Below, one piece after another: positions 13,481 to 22,701 of a stretch of DNA of 35,530 nucleotides (within the stretch, counting starts at the first letter, position 1; every line of letters starts with the position of its first letter). Position numbers and translations under genes: made by a program. Under the pieces are notes generated by a model, which worked only from the letters and a program-made list of their open reading frames with translations, did no database searches and was not told where the DNA came from. Source of the DNA: a virus; IMG/VR virus record IMGVR_UViG_3300030390_001437, positions 1 through 35,530 of that record. One strand, given 5' to 3'.

Positions 13481-15039
13481 TGTTGCCCCTGTACTTGCGG
13501 TGTTGTTATTGCTGCTGTTGCTGCAGTTTGCTGTGTTCTGCGTTTAATTTCTTTTGCAAAAAACTTTGAGTCAGCCACTAGTTTTCCTACCGCTGTTTTT
13601 GAGCTAGGCAAAGACTTTATGTCAGTAACGTTTAAATTCGGATCTAAAAGTAAGTCGGTTAAATCGTTAACGCTTCTATCCCTAACTGGGGTGTGTTTTA
13701 AATACGCTCTAACTACTCCTTTTGCGTTTGTGCCGCTTCTAGCTAAATCATCAGCAAACTTGGTGTTATTAAGTGTTATTCTTTGCGCTGTCTTTTTTGC
13801 TATTTGTCCTATTGCTGGAACAGTTGCAGCTCCAACAAATGCGCCTGCAGGGCCAAACATAGCGCCCAATGCGCCACCGCCACCAGCGCCAATACTAAAA
13901 CCTAACATGCTTGTTGCTTGTTGCTCTGATATACCAAACTTGCCGAAAAATTTAGCAATGTTAGCAGAGGCCGTACCTTGCTCTATCTCCTTAATTGCTT
14001 TTAACTCATCAGAAGTAAATCCGCGCTTTTTCTTTGGGCTTTTAAGTACTTTTCTTGCTTCAATCCTTAGTCCGTTTTCCATTCCGCTAGCGGTATGTGT
14101 GGCGCTTTCTATCATATCGTTAATTGCTTGGCTTTTAAATCCTCGCTGCGCTAGCCCTCTGGCTTCTTTAAATTTGCCGCCTATATCACTAGAAAGCTTT
14201 TCTATACCAGTGTCAAGCTCGTTGATAATAATTGCGCCAAGCCTAGCTTCTGTTTTATCAATATCGTTTACAGCACCTCTTGCAATTTTTCTTATGGTGT
14301 CCAATTCTTGCAAAGATTTTGGGGTTCCTTTTTCCGTAATTATTCTGTTAAGTGCTGCGGTAGATTTAGGTGTCAAAGTCGGGTCTATACCCTCTTTATT
14401 TAACCTTAAAGCTAACTTGTCGGCAAAATTATCATAAGTCTTTGCTTGTACCTTTACGCCAAAGTTATCTAACTCATCATAAGCCGCTTTTTTTGCTTGG
14501 TTTATTTTTTGAATGTCTGGTGCGGACTGTTTAATTGCTTCGGCAATGTTACTAGATAGCCTTTCGCCTTGTAACGGAGACTTAGCGCTACGCAAACCCT
14601 TTAACCCCAGCAGCTCTAAAGCCGCAGTTGGTAATGAATGTGCTACTGCTGCTAACTCTGGGCTTCCAGTAGCATCAAGAACTGAGTTGCCGAGCGTTGA
14701 TTCTGCTTTTTGTAGGGTTTCTGCTATAGGCTGTATAGCTCTACCTATAGACTGTAATTGCTGTTTGCTTTGTTCGCTTCTTGGTGAAATTGTTAAAAAG
14801 TCTTTTACTGACTCTATTTTTTTTACTGCTTCGTCAATACCTAAAAAAGGAGCTGTTACAGCGCCAACTATACCAGCTATAGGCTCAGCAATTGCGCTAC
14901 TACCAATTACAGCGGCGGTTTCTAACCCACCGATTAACTGCTCTGCTGCTGATGGTTCTTGATTGTCAACAACAAACCCCTGCGGTAATGCGGTTGGGGT
15001 ATTATCTAGTGAAAACCCTTGCGGTAGTTTTTGAGTCAT
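13477..15039 (-). CDS. Internal virion/DNA ejection protein (P22 gp16-like position)
   Basis: The 520-residue protein begins with two LPQGF repeats (residues about 5-9 and 18-22), then a small-residue, hydrophobic region (about 35-65, AVIGSSAIAEPIAGIVGAVT), long helices, and a second glycine/alanine stretch near 385-410 (SIGAGGGGALGAMFGPAGAF) that could insert in membrane. This fits an ejected protein that helps DNA cross the cell envelope. ATG 15039 overlaps the previous stop by one base (TAATG). The order gp7-like, gp20-like, this gene matches P22. Confidence 0.75.
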   Translation of the reverse strand: MTQKLPQGFSLDNTPTALPQGFVVDNQEPSAAEQLIGGLETAAVIGSSAIAEPIAGIVGAVTAPFLGIDEAVKKIESVKDFLTISPRSEQSKQQLQSIGRAIQPIAETLQKAESTLGNSVLDATGSPELAAVAHSLPTAALELLGLKGLRSAKSPLQGERLSSNIAEAIKQSAPDIQKINQAKKAAYDELDNFGVKVQAKTYDNFADKLALRLNKEGIDPTLTPKSTAALNRIITEKGTPKSLQELDTIRKIARGAVNDIDKTEARLGAIIINELDTGIEKLSSDIGGKFKEARGLAQRGFKSQAINDMIESATHTASGMENGLRIEARKVLKSPKKKRGFTSDELKAIKEIEQGTASANIAKFFGKFGISEQQATSMLGFSIGAGGGGALGAMFGPAGAFVGAATVPAIGQIAKKTAQRITLNNTKFADDLARSGTNAKGVVRAYLKHTPVRDRSVNDLTDLLLDPNLNVTDIKSLPSSKTAVGKLVADSKFFAKEIKRRTQQTAATAAITTPQVQGQQ

Positions 15040-16274
15040 TATAAAGCCACCCATTGCCCGTTACGATAAATAAGCTTTTGCCCTGTTTGCTGATTGGTTG
15101 CTGTCTGCCCCTCTTGATACTGCGCAGACTGCCCAACCTCTGCCGCTTGATTAGGCGTAGACTTAGGCTCTTTAAAAGTAAATGCCATAGCTTCCTTTAT
15201 CTCATTAGCTGTAAAGGTATCACCTTGATCTTTTGCCGCTGCCAAGCCTCGCCTAGCCGCCCTATCAGCCAGCTTTACGGCGCTTTCAAGCAATCTTTTG
15301 TTTGCTGCTGGACTTCTACCAAACCCTGCTTCAATTTTTTCTAGCCTTTCACCCTCTGCCGCTGTGAACGCCGCGCCAAATATAGGCTTAAGTTGCGCAA
15401 GAACCGACCTGCCTAAATTGGCTGATAGCTCGCCCTCGTCTGCACCCTCAACACCAAAAACTTGCCTGATGTTGAATGCGGCTTTATCAAACCCCCCTGT
15501 CTTGACGCTTTTAAGTAGCTCAATAGATCTTTTAATATTGGCTACACTGTCGGCAGCTTCAATACCACTATCAATAAAACCCTGCTTTCTTTTTGCGTTA
15601 GCTGTTCTGACTTCTTTTTGCTCAGCAGCAGTTACTTTAATGTCTGCCTTTTGCTGCTCTGTTGGCCTTTCAAAACCTGCCTGTCTGCCAAACTGCTCAG
15701 CAGCCACGATATCTTCATCAAGCCCAGTTTTGGACGCTTTACGCCTTAGCTCTTGGTATGCACTAAAGTCTCTTTGTGAAGCTGTCTGACCTGTTTGCTG
15801 ATTGTCCTGTAAATTTGTATTTACTTCTGCTTGTAGCTCTTGCATTCCTTGTGGGGTTGTTAATTGCTGCAAGTCCTGTGTTATGCCTTGTGCTACCTCT
15901 GGCAAGTCTTTGTACTGCTGTGCTTTGCCTTGGATAAACTGAGCTACAACTTCTTGATTGCCAGTTGCTAAAGCTTGCCCTAAACCTTGCGCGTAATCAG
16001 CACCTATAACTTGCATCTGCTCAACGCGATTAGCTTGTATGCTTAAAGGGTCGTTTGCTTGTGCTTGCTCTCTTTGCATAGCCGCAACCTGCATAGGTTG
16101 TACTTGCGTTTGATAGTCAACATTCATTTGTGCTTGCTGCTCTTTTAAGGGCGCTAAGCGTCTATTCTGCTGTAAGTTATCGAGCGACTGTACATTTTGT
16201 AATGCTTGCCCGAATCGCTGCCCTACGTTGATTGTAGGCGCTGGTGTTAATGATATTCTTGGATCGATAGCCAT
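15039..16274 (-). CDS. DNA ejection protein (P22 gp20-like)
   Basis: The 411-residue, Gln-rich, helical protein has a predicted coiled N-terminal half (QQAQMNVDYQTQVQPMQVAA) and a conserved core NLGRSVLAQLKPIFGAAFTA followed by EGERLEKIEAGFG, which I recall from phage DNA transfer proteins. It is probably packaged in the capsid and released into the periplasm at infection. The C-terminal SH3-like end is QTGQKLIYRNGQWVAL. It lies between the gp7-like and gp16-like genes. Confidence 0.78.
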   Translation of the reverse strand: MAIDPRISLTPAPTINVGQRFGQALQNVQSLDNLQQNRRLAPLKEQQAQMNVDYQTQVQPMQVAAMQREQAQANDPLSIQANRVEQMQVIGADYAQGLGQALATGNQEVVAQFIQGKAQQYKDLPEVAQGITQDLQQLTTPQGMQELQAEVNTNLQDNQQTGQTASQRDFSAYQELRRKASKTGLDEDIVAAEQFGRQAGFERPTEQQKADIKVTAAEQKEVRTANAKRKQGFIDSGIEAADSVANIKRSIELLKSVKTGGFDKAAFNIRQVFGVEGADEGELSANLGRSVLAQLKPIFGAAFTAAEGERLEKIEAGFGRSPAANKRLLESAVKLADRAARRGLAAAKDQGDTFTANEIKEAMAFTFKEPKSTPNQAAEVGQSAQYQEGQTATNQQTGQKLIYRNGQWVAL

Positions 16275-16276
16275 GG

Positions 16277-16927
16277 TTAACCCTTGTATAAATTGTTCGC
16301 ACTAAAGCCGCCTGAGCCAAAACCGCCACCCCTGCCGAACAAGTCAACAGCGCCAACAGCTAAATCTATTGTATTGCCCATAGCACCCGTTCTAGCATTT
16401 TGACCACCTACGGCACCAGCCGCTTTAGCTGCCGCACCACCTGTTAATAAGTCCGTAACTTGTTGTGCTGTGCCCATGTCAATGTTAGCCATATTGCCAG
16501 CCATGCCGCCACCATAGCGCATTAAATCGAATATGCTTTGTTTCTGTTGGTTAATTAAAGGTTGAGCCGCCATTACACCAGCGTTTTGTAATCCTACAAG
16601 AGTATCACCGCTTGATAAACGCCCTCGACTAGCTGCTGATTGGTTTAAATCTTCAGTTAGCATATCTCTTGATAGTTGGAATAAGGGATTGTTTTTAGCA
16701 AAGTCCATCTGTGCTTGTGGGTCAGTTAAAAAACCAACCTGTGACAAACCTTGCTGACCTGCTTGCTCATAAGGCGAAAGATAGTCTAATGACCGTTGAC
16801 CTGCTGGCTTAATTTCTTGTGAAATAGCATTAAGCGCTTGCTCTTGCTGTATATCACCAGCTTTTTGCCTAGCTTTTGCGTCCTCACTACCGGTAAAGAC
16901 GTTGGCTAATTGTGATAAAAACCCCAT
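16277..16927 (-). CDS. DNA transfer/ejection protein (P22 gp7-like)
   Basis: The 216-residue protein shows the typical pattern DYLSPYEQAGQQGLSQVGFL, NPLFQLSRDMLTEDLNQSAA, SRGRLSSGDTLVGLQNAGV seen in P22 gp7-type and p32-type DNA transfer proteins. Its C-terminus is Gly/Ala-rich. It is likely stored in the virion and ejected first. AAGGGC lies upstream of ATG 16927. It heads the ejection cassette. Confidence 0.85.
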   Translation of the reverse strand: MGFLSQLANVFTGSEDAKARQKAGDIQQEQALNAISQEIKPAGQRSLDYLSPYEQAGQQGLSQVGFLTDPQAQMDFAKNNPLFQLSRDMLTEDLNQSAASRGRLSSGDTLVGLQNAGVMAAQPLINQQKQSIFDLMRYGGGMAGNMANIDMGTAQQVTDLLTGGAAAKAAGAVGGQNARTGAMGNTIDLAVGAVDLFGRGGGFGSGGFSANNLYKG

Positions 16928-16940
16928 TGTATGCCCTTAA

Positions 16941-17276
16941 TTAGTTAGATAAAGTGCCACTAAAATTAACAACCACCGCATCAGCGTTTGTTGCGCTAGC
17001 TTGTATTTTTGATTCATTAGATATAACTTGCCCCATAACTTCAGCACATTGCCAAGTCTTACCAGCTAAAATATCTTTTACAGCTAAATAATTGGTAGCA
17101 TCTGCTGCGCCTGTACTGTTCAATCTCCACACTGTAACCGTTTGTGTTTGTGCGCTAGTATTAGTAAAAACAGCAGCACCAATAAAAATATTAGTATTTG
17201 CTGTTGACTCAATAATGCTAGATGCAGTTGCAGCTAATTTAGTGTCTATTGTTAATTCAGTTAATATTGTTGACAT
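16941..17276 (-). CDS. Small beta-rich virion protein
   Basis: A 111-residue protein with alternating Thr/Val/Ser strands (NTSAQTQTVTVWRLNSTG, then DILAGKTWQCAEVMGQ). This looks like a compact beta-sandwich, as in phage decoration or tail accessory proteins. AAGGT precedes ATG 17276. It lies between hub and ejection genes, so it is likely structural. No firm family. Confidence 0.65.
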   Translation of the reverse strand: MSTILTELTIDTKLAATASSIIESTANTNIFIGAAVFTNTSAQTQTVTVWRLNSTGAADATNYLAVKDILAGKTWQCAEVMGQVISNESKIQASATNADAVVVNFSGTLSN

Positions 17277-17285
17277 ATATATACC

Positions 17286-17945
17286 TTAAATAATTATCCA
17301 TTGATTTTTTACACCAGCAAACCTTAGCTTGATTCTATCATATATGGTTGTTGTAGTATAATTTTTGAGTGTGTGAACACCTTTTGAGCTTGCAAGTGTA
17401 ATTATACCTGAGCCAGCCCTTTTTATCGTTACTTGCTCGTTGTCGTTTGGGCTAGGGTTAAGTGTTACGGTAATGTTATTTGAGCCATCGGACACCACTA
17501 CCATTGATTCTGTCGTAATAATACTTGCTTGCGTTACAATTAAAGGCTCTTTTGTTTCTTCTGTATTAAATATCGGTGTAAATGTGTTTTTTAGTGTTAA
17601 CGGGTTAACTGTAGAGTTTTGGCTTGTCTCGCCTTGCTCAGTAACATTGTAAGTAAAGTTATTTACTTCTTTAATGCTTGGGTTAATTGTTATGTTGTTT
17701 TGTTCTGCATTATTTTTTTGGTAAAAGGCTTTTAACTCTCTGTTTGCCGCCTCTTGGTCTATAGCCTGTAAATTACTATATAGCTCATCTATCTGGTTGT
17801 TTTTAACAAAATCATCACCAGCGCCAGTGCGCTGCCACAACTGAAAAACAATAAAATTTAAATCATCAAATGCCTTTTTTAAGTCGGGATTATCATTAAC
17901 CGACTTAGGTAATTTTAGCTGTCGTGGTGGATTAACTCTAGCCAT
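17286..17945 (-). CDS. Virion protein, possible tail needle or fibre-adaptor
   Basis: The 219-residue protein starts with PPRQLKLPKSVNDNPDLKKA then FIVFQLWQRTGAGDD, a conserved N-terminus of podovirus structural proteins next to the tail hub. A short coiled-coil region (about 60-95) is followed by beta-rich sequence ending VKNQWIII, similar to fibre tips. P22 carries needle gp26 right after gp10, so this could be the analogous plug. Overlaps the hub stop by one base (TAATG). Confidence 0.65.
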   Translation of the reverse strand: MARVNPPRQLKLPKSVNDNPDLKKAFDDLNFIVFQLWQRTGAGDDFVKNNQIDELYSNLQAIDQEAANRELKAFYQKNNAEQNNITINPSIKEVNNFTYNVTEQGETSQNSTVNPLTLKNTFTPIFNTEETKEPLIVTQASIITTESMVVVSDGSNNITVTLNPSPNDNEQVTIKRAGSGIITLASSKGVHTLKNYTTTTIYDRIKLRFAGVKNQWIII

Positions 17946-19354
17946 TATCTTTTTGTACCTTTGACTTTAAGATAAGCGCCTTTGATAGTTAGTGGCACAG
18001 GGTCGCTCATATTTAATCTAAATATAAAACTCTGGCCTCTTGCCATTAAGTCAACTTCGGTTCGTAGTGTATGCTCGCCCAGTCTACCCAAGTCCATCCA
18101 ACTTGCATGAGGAAAAGAACGGCCACCATCAATGCTAACTTCTACCATAATTCTAGGTAATTCGCCTTGCCCACTCAGTAAGCCTACGCCCTGCTCAACA
18201 TCAAGCGTCAATCTTGACATCACCATAGAGTCATTATTCATCCCGAAGTCTTTACAGGTAAATTCGCCTGTAGTTCTTTTTCTCAATATCGTGTCAGTAT
18301 CTTGTGTGTATACATCACGCTCAAGTGTTAACCATTTGCCGCCACTGACAACATAAAGCTTATTATAAGCCTCTACTGAGTCCGTGGCGCTGTAAACGTT
18401 GTTTTGCGTACCGCTTGATAGATGCGACCAGCCTTGCTTGCCTAAAGCCTCGTTTAGTAGGTATGTTACATTTGCAGATGGGAACGTAATTATATAAAAA
18501 TCTTGTCCTTGTAGCGTAACTGTGTAACCTAAAGCATCGTCTATTTTTGTCATACCCTCGATAGAGTTACTTAGTGCATCACCGCTTATACGCTCGTATG
18601 TGTTGCCCGATACGCGATAGATAGCCTTATCATCACCAAGCCAATACAAGGCCTTGTTAGTGTGGGCTAGTGTATTAATAGCACCCACACCCACGCTAAA
18701 TTGTTGCCCTTCTAAACGGTCAATAGGTGGCTGACCTACGCCTGAGTTGTACCAAGGCTCGGTTGTTCTTGTGCCAAACCTGTAAATAGTCTGGTTAAAA
18801 GCGTAATCTCTTACAAGCTTATCAGGTGAACTTTCAGCACCAATGCCGTCTAGGCCAGATACTTTAAACGGTAAATTAGGTTGAGCAATAAAGCTTAAAT
18901 CAGGTGTTGTGTAGATAAATTGACTATTTATTAGCGTAACTGACTTAACATTAACTAAATTGCTATTAGTGTTTTCTTGTAGTGAATTAGAGCTTGACGT
19001 ATACACATAAACTTTATCACTAACGATTACTAGATTATCCCCATCATCATCCATTATAACCCTGTCAGCGCCAGTTATAGCGCCTTTTTGGGTATGGCTA
19101 CCGCTTCGGTCTACTTCATAAAGTGAGTTACCAACAACACGATAGACTTTTTCGTTCATTACATGACAGCCGCGCTCGTTAGTTTCTGCTACTTCGCTAA
19201 CTAACTTTTGACCGTACCATGATTGTAAGCTAGTTTTCTTGTCTGAATACTCGTTAACTTGTACATACATATTAGTTGTGTTTTGCACACTAACTGAGCG
19301 TGTGCGGTTTTCATGTGTGCCGCCTACTATGTTAAATGGTATAGTTTGAAACAT
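17945..19354 (-). CDS. P22 gp10-like packaged-DNA stabilisation/tail hub protein
   Basis: The 469-residue protein contains LVRDYAFNQTIYRFGTRTTE, PWYNSGVGQPPIDRLEGQQF and LGRLGEHTLRTEVDLMARGQ, resembling P22 gp10, the beta-propeller hub that closes the head after packaging. Strand repeats along the whole length fit the propeller. It overlaps the adaptor gene by one base upstream and the needle-like gene downstream. Confidence 0.88.
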   Translation of the reverse strand: MFQTIPFNIVGGTHENRTRSVSVQNTTNMYVQVNEYSDKKTSLQSWYGQKLVSEVAETNERGCHVMNEKVYRVVGNSLYEVDRSGSHTQKGAITGADRVIMDDDGDNLVIVSDKVYVYTSSSNSLQENTNSNLVNVKSVTLINSQFIYTTPDLSFIAQPNLPFKVSGLDGIGAESSPDKLVRDYAFNQTIYRFGTRTTEPWYNSGVGQPPIDRLEGQQFSVGVGAINTLAHTNKALYWLGDDKAIYRVSGNTYERISGDALSNSIEGMTKIDDALGYTVTLQGQDFYIITFPSANVTYLLNEALGKQGWSHLSSGTQNNVYSATDSVEAYNKLYVVSGGKWLTLERDVYTQDTDTILRKRTTGEFTCKDFGMNNDSMVMSRLTLDVEQGVGLLSGQGELPRIMVEVSIDGGRSFPHASWMDLGRLGEHTLRTEVDLMARGQSFIFRLNMSDPVPLTIKGAYLKVKGTKR

Positions 19355-19974
19355 TAGGGAGTAGCCCCCTCAATCCGCATGGTTGGTGCTGTGCCGTAAC
19401 GTGCTTTTTTATCTGCTTTGTTGGCGCCTTTAATAGCATCTTGAAACTTTAAAGCGTACTTAACTGACTCGTCCGTATCTTCTGACCACAAGAACACTTG
19501 ATGTAATACACCGTACAAATAAATATTAGGGTAACCAGTTAACACAGAATTAGTCTGATTTGTTTCAGTTAAAGCACATGGCTTTTTGTAAAATGTGATA
19601 GATAAATCGTAATAATCATTAGGAACACAATTAAATTCGATTTGATTACCGATAATCGTATAAAATACAGGTCTAGCACTACCAGATCGTCTTTGTAATT
19701 CTTCTGGTGCTTGATATTTAATAGTTAACGAATCGCCACCGCTTATTAAGGTGATAGAACGCATCTTTTCAAAGTTATCAGGTAAATCAATTAGCTTTTC
19801 ACTAGTTGTTAATACCTCGATTGTTTCCATTTCGCGAGTCATTAACTGAGTTTGTGCGTTGTTATACATTTCATATTCAGCAAGCATTATAAAATCAGGT
19901 ATCATCAATAAAATATCTTTACGATGAGACCACCTAACAACACTGTTCACTAAATTATCGTATGTATCTAACAT
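19354..19974 (-). CDS. Head-tail adaptor protein (SU10/P22 gp4-type)
   Basis: The 206-residue protein begins TYDNLVNSVVRWSHRKDILL, then PDFIMLAEYEMYNN and LMTREMETIEVL, the signature of the SU10-type phage adaptor family that forms the ring below the portal. ATG 19974 overlaps the previous stop (TAATG) with AAGG upstream, so a longer in-frame start at 20010 is less likely. It directly precedes the gp10-like hub, as expected for head-completion order. Confidence 0.88.
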   Translation of the reverse strand: MLDTYDNLVNSVVRWSHRKDILLMIPDFIMLAEYEMYNNAQTQLMTREMETIEVLTTSEKLIDLPDNFEKMRSITLISGGDSLTIKYQAPEELQRRSGSARPVFYTIIGNQIEFNCVPNDYYDLSITFYKKPCALTETNQTNSVLTGYPNIYLYGVLHQVFLWSEDTDESVKYALKFQDAIKGANKADKKARYGTAPTMRIEGATP

Positions 19975-20297
19975 TAAATTACGCCTTGTTTTGTTCTCAG
20001 ATAAGCCCAATCAGAGCTATTTAACTTACTTAATAAAAACTTTCTGTTTTGTGCCGAGGTTGGATTACAACAATCTGCGCCCCTAGCTTTTAATTCTTCA
20101 GTCCACATTTCAACAACAATTGGCGGTATAGATGCCATACGATGCCAATCACCTTGAAAACCTGAGCCGTTAGCGTCTTTGTATGCCGAGTTGTGAGCTA
20201 AAAATGGTTTAACATCTTGAGTCTTATAGACCTTAATTTTACCATCTTCTTTGCTGTACTTTTCTATTATACCTGTTTGTTGATCAATATCGTACAT
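19974..20297 (-). CDS. Hypothetical head-completion-region protein
   Basis: A 107-residue protein with FQGDWHRMASIPPIVVEMW and a C-terminal NSSDWAYLRTKQGVI. The last motif (Asp-Trp/Tyr-x-x-Leu-Arg-Thr) is common in small proteins just before phage adaptors, although their function is not known. Overlaps both neighbours by single bases. Structural or assembly role inferred. Confidence 0.72.
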   Translation of the reverse strand: MYDIDQQTGIIEKYSKEDGKIKVYKTQDVKPFLAHNSAYKDANGSGFQGDWHRMASIPPIVVEMWTEELKARGADCCNPTSAQNRKFLLSKLNSSDWAYLRTKQGVI

Positions 20298-20449
20298 TAA
20301 ATAGCCCCTACGCTTTTAAATAGCTTGTACTCATCTGCTGTACACGTAAATTCTTCACCACGATCAACCATACCTTTAGCCGTACACAATGAGCGTTTAG
20401 CTACTGCTTTTTTTGGCGCTGCTTTTTTAGTCTTTTTTACTTCTGTCAT
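20297..20449 (-). CDS. Small Lys-rich protein downstream of the capsid gene
   Basis: A 50-residue protein. The N-terminus is highly basic (VKKTKKAAPKKAVAKRS), and the rest (CTAKGMVDRGEEFTCTADEY) resembles the short DUF7210-type phage domain or head-region peptides. It starts at ATG 20449 after GGGTG and overlaps the next gene by one base. It lies after the capsid terminator, so its expression relies on read-through or an own promoter. Confidence 0.65.
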   Translation of the reverse strand: MTEVKKTKKAAPKKAVAKRSLCTAKGMVDRGEEFTCTADEYKLFKSVGAI

Positions 20450-20466
20450 AAATCACCCGTTAAAGT

Positions 20467-20489
20467 AAAAGGGGGCTATTAACCCCCTT
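20467..20489 (-). terminator. Terminator directly after the major capsid gene
   Basis: On the minus strand AAGGGGG-TTAATAG-CCCCCTT forms a perfect 7-bp GC-rich stem followed by TTTTACTTT, five bases after the capsid stop. It likely reduces expression of the downstream tail genes relative to capsid. Confidence 0.85.
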
Positions 20490-20493
20490 GTAG

Positions 20494-21450
20494 TTAGGCT
20501 GTTAAATCGCCTACGATACCACTAGACTTTTCGTTCTTACTAACTAGCGTGTACTCAGAAAGCAGTTGCACTCGGTCTGAATCGCCAGTTTTAGCAAGTG
20601 GAGTCTCTTGGAAGTCTGCAAGAGTAGCCAAGCAGAACATATCCATTTGTAATACAAGCATTGAATCTTGTACTTGAAAGCGGTTAGGCACTACTGCCAA
20701 TGAACCGAAATCAGATACATAAATATCAATTGCTGTGTGAACAGTTGCCGCATTACCATCAACTACACGTTGAGCTGCCCCTGCCGAGCCGCCATTAACA
20801 ATACCTGACATAGCTTGCTTGATAGTAGAGCCGACCATAATAGTATCTGGCTCACCGCCCTCATTCCAGCACTTAGCCAATACGCTTTTAAGTTGAGACT
20901 CAGAAAATGAACGACCAGTGCCAGTGGTACGCGCATCAGTACCGTCACCAGTTGGAGCCGCACCGCCTGAACCTAAGTTGACGTTAGTTGCTAGCCATGA
21001 TTCAACACCAGCTAGTTCACGTGCCACTGATTCAGAACCAACCGCTTTAGCTTTGTTAGCCAAAATAGCTGATTCCATATCACGTTTAAGTTCTTTAGCA
21101 GATTTCATAATCTGATAATCTAACTCATCACCGCGACCAGCACTATCAACTTGTCGTTGTGTGCGAGTAACGCGAGGAACTTTATCAGAAATCTGTGTGT
21201 AGTTACCTAAACGCACTGTTGGGCTTGCTGCGGTAGTTGTCGCATCATCGCCCTCAATTACTTTGTTAGCTGCGCTTGCAGTTGCTAAAGCATCTGTTTG
21301 CCATTCGTGATTAGTAGCTGTTGCCGCTTCACGCGAGATACCGCTGATAAATGGTGTTTGAGTAGGCGAAATGTCATAAATCATGTCGCTTAAATCTTCA
21401 CGATTACCAATGGCATCGTATGTACTTGTTGTATTAGCTGGAGTAGCCAT
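20494..21450 (-). CDS. Major capsid protein (SU10-like, DUF5309)
   Basis: The 318-residue protein matches the DUF5309/SU10 major head protein family: REDLSDMIYDISPTQTPFIS near the N-terminus, HEWQTDALATASAANKVIEG, and TRTQRQVDSAGRGDELDYQI. These are HK97-fold capsid subunits. The gene follows the scaffold gene and is followed at once by a strong terminator, the common arrangement for a highly made protein. AAGGT lies upstream of ATG 21450. Confidence 0.93.
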   Translation of the reverse strand: MATPANTTSTYDAIGNREDLSDMIYDISPTQTPFISGISREAATATNHEWQTDALATASAANKVIEGDDATTTAASPTVRLGNYTQISDKVPRVTRTQRQVDSAGRGDELDYQIMKSAKELKRDMESAILANKAKAVGSESVARELAGVESWLATNVNLGSGGAAPTGDGTDARTTGTGRSFSESQLKSVLAKCWNEGGEPDTIMVGSTIKQAMSGIVNGGSAGAAQRVVDGNAATVHTAIDIYVSDFGSLAVVPNRFQVQDSMLVLQMDMFCLATLADFQETPLAKTGDSDRVQLLSEYTLVSKNEKSSGIVGDLTA

Positions 21451-21452
21451 AG

Positions 21453-22391
21453 TTAATTACCTTTTTGTCGTTGAAGTTGTCGCAACTCAGCAAATGCCTT
21501 AGCGTCACCGTTTTTGGCTCTTGCCTTTAAAGCTTTTAGCTTTTCTGTTGCTGCGTTAGTTGTTTGCGCTCTTGGTTTTGTACTCACTGGAGCTTTGCGA
21601 ACTCGTTTTTCCACTACTGCCTTTCGTGTATTTGTAGCTTTATAACGTGCCGCGTCAATTACTGCTTGAGCAAGTAACGAGTTGGTATTAACCGCGTCCA
21701 CTTGTTCTTGTGTAAATCCATTATCAGTGTAATAACTGTTTAGCGCTGTCATATCATCTTGATATGCTTCGGTCGCTTTACCGTCATTTAACCACTGAGG
21801 ATTATTAGCAATTAACTTGGCTTGCTCTGCTTGTGTATCAACCTGTGGATTAGCATTAGATTTCGCACCTTTTAAAAACTCTTTGCGCTTCTGCTGCTTT
21901 TCTATGTGATTAATATACTGCTCTGGTTCGTACTCTCGCATTTCTGCAATTTGCTCATCAGATAAAGAGTCTTCGCTTACCATTGCCTCTAATGTTGATA
22001 GTTGCTCTGATAGTTTAGCTCTGTCACTGTTTAGCTTTTGCAAGTCTGCTTCAAGCGTTTTCTTGCTCTCTGCTAACTCTTGCGTCTTGCGAGTATAATC
22101 AGCTTGCTTTAAGCCGCCTGATTTCCACTCCCTGAGTTGGTCTGAGCTTACTTCTTCACCATCAAGTTCATAGTAAAAAAGGTCTGTTTCCTCGTCTTGA
22201 GTTTCTTCAATCGTTGCTGATTCTTCAATCTCCGCTGTAACGTCCTCATTAACTGCCTCTGCCACTTCTTCGATTGGTGCGCTATCATCTAGCACGTCTA
22301 CCGCTTCAACGGGTTCTGGTTGCTCGTTAGAGTCCTGACCTGTCCTAGCTGCTTTTCTTTTTTCTAAATATGCCTGTTCTGTTGCGTCCAT
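21453..22391 (-). CDS. Capsid scaffolding protein
   Basis: The 312-residue protein has a very acidic N-terminal third (many E and D up to about residue 75), a central coiled coil (about 90-140, KKTLEADLQKLNSDRAKLSE) and a basic C-terminus (LKALKARAKNGDAKAFAELR). This charge layout and the position just before capsid are typical of scaffolds, whose basic C-terminus binds capsid subunits. GGACTCAC precedes the ATG. Confidence 0.88.
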   Translation of the reverse strand: MDATEQAYLEKRKAARTGQDSNEQPEPVEAVDVLDDSAPIEEVAEAVNEDVTAEIEESATIEETQDEETDLFYYELDGEEVSSDQLREWKSGGLKQADYTRKTQELAESKKTLEADLQKLNSDRAKLSEQLSTLEAMVSEDSLSDEQIAEMREYEPEQYINHIEKQQKRKEFLKGAKSNANPQVDTQAEQAKLIANNPQWLNDGKATEAYQDDMTALNSYYTDNGFTQEQVDAVNTNSLLAQAVIDAARYKATNTRKAVVEKRVRKAPVSTKPRAQTTNAATEKLKALKARAKNGDAKAFAELRQLQRQKGN

Positions 22392-22416
22392 GTGAGTCCT
22401 TAAAGGTTATTCACGT

Positions 22417-22701
22417 TTAAATTATGTGCCTTACTTTATTTTTGACACGTTGAAGTAATGTAAATTCTGCGTTTTTACCCTCTTTTATTTGCGCAGTAAA
22501 CTTGTCTAAAAACTGATTAAATACTTGTGATTTATGCCAAGCATTACGCATGGCTTTTTCATCGTGTAGTTTTGAGCTTTCAAATTCATGTAATAGTTCA
22601 CCGCGAACAGCAATAATAAACTCTTGTATTAATGGGTCGCTCAATAACTCATCTGCTCGTTGTGCTTTTTGTATTGTGTTTTTTAGTTGTGTTTCAGTCA
22701 T
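22417..22701 (-). CDS. Hypothetical helical protein between portal and scaffold
   Basis: A 94-residue, all-helical protein (KAQRADELLSDPLIQEFI at the start) of a type often found between portal and scaffold genes. ATG 22701 overlaps the portal stop (TAATG). Role unknown; assembly-related by position. Confidence 0.72.
   Translation of the reverse strand: MTETQLKNTIQKAQRADELLSDPLIQEFIIAVRGELLHEFESSKLHDEKAMRNAWHKSQVFNQFLDKFTAQIKEGKNAEFTLLQRVKNKVRHII

Noticed and set aside
13619-14437. Long rightward frame of 272 codons opposite the ejection protein gene.
   Set aside because: Shadow of the Ala/Lys-rich coding strand; no ribosome site, and it lies inside a well-supported structural gene.
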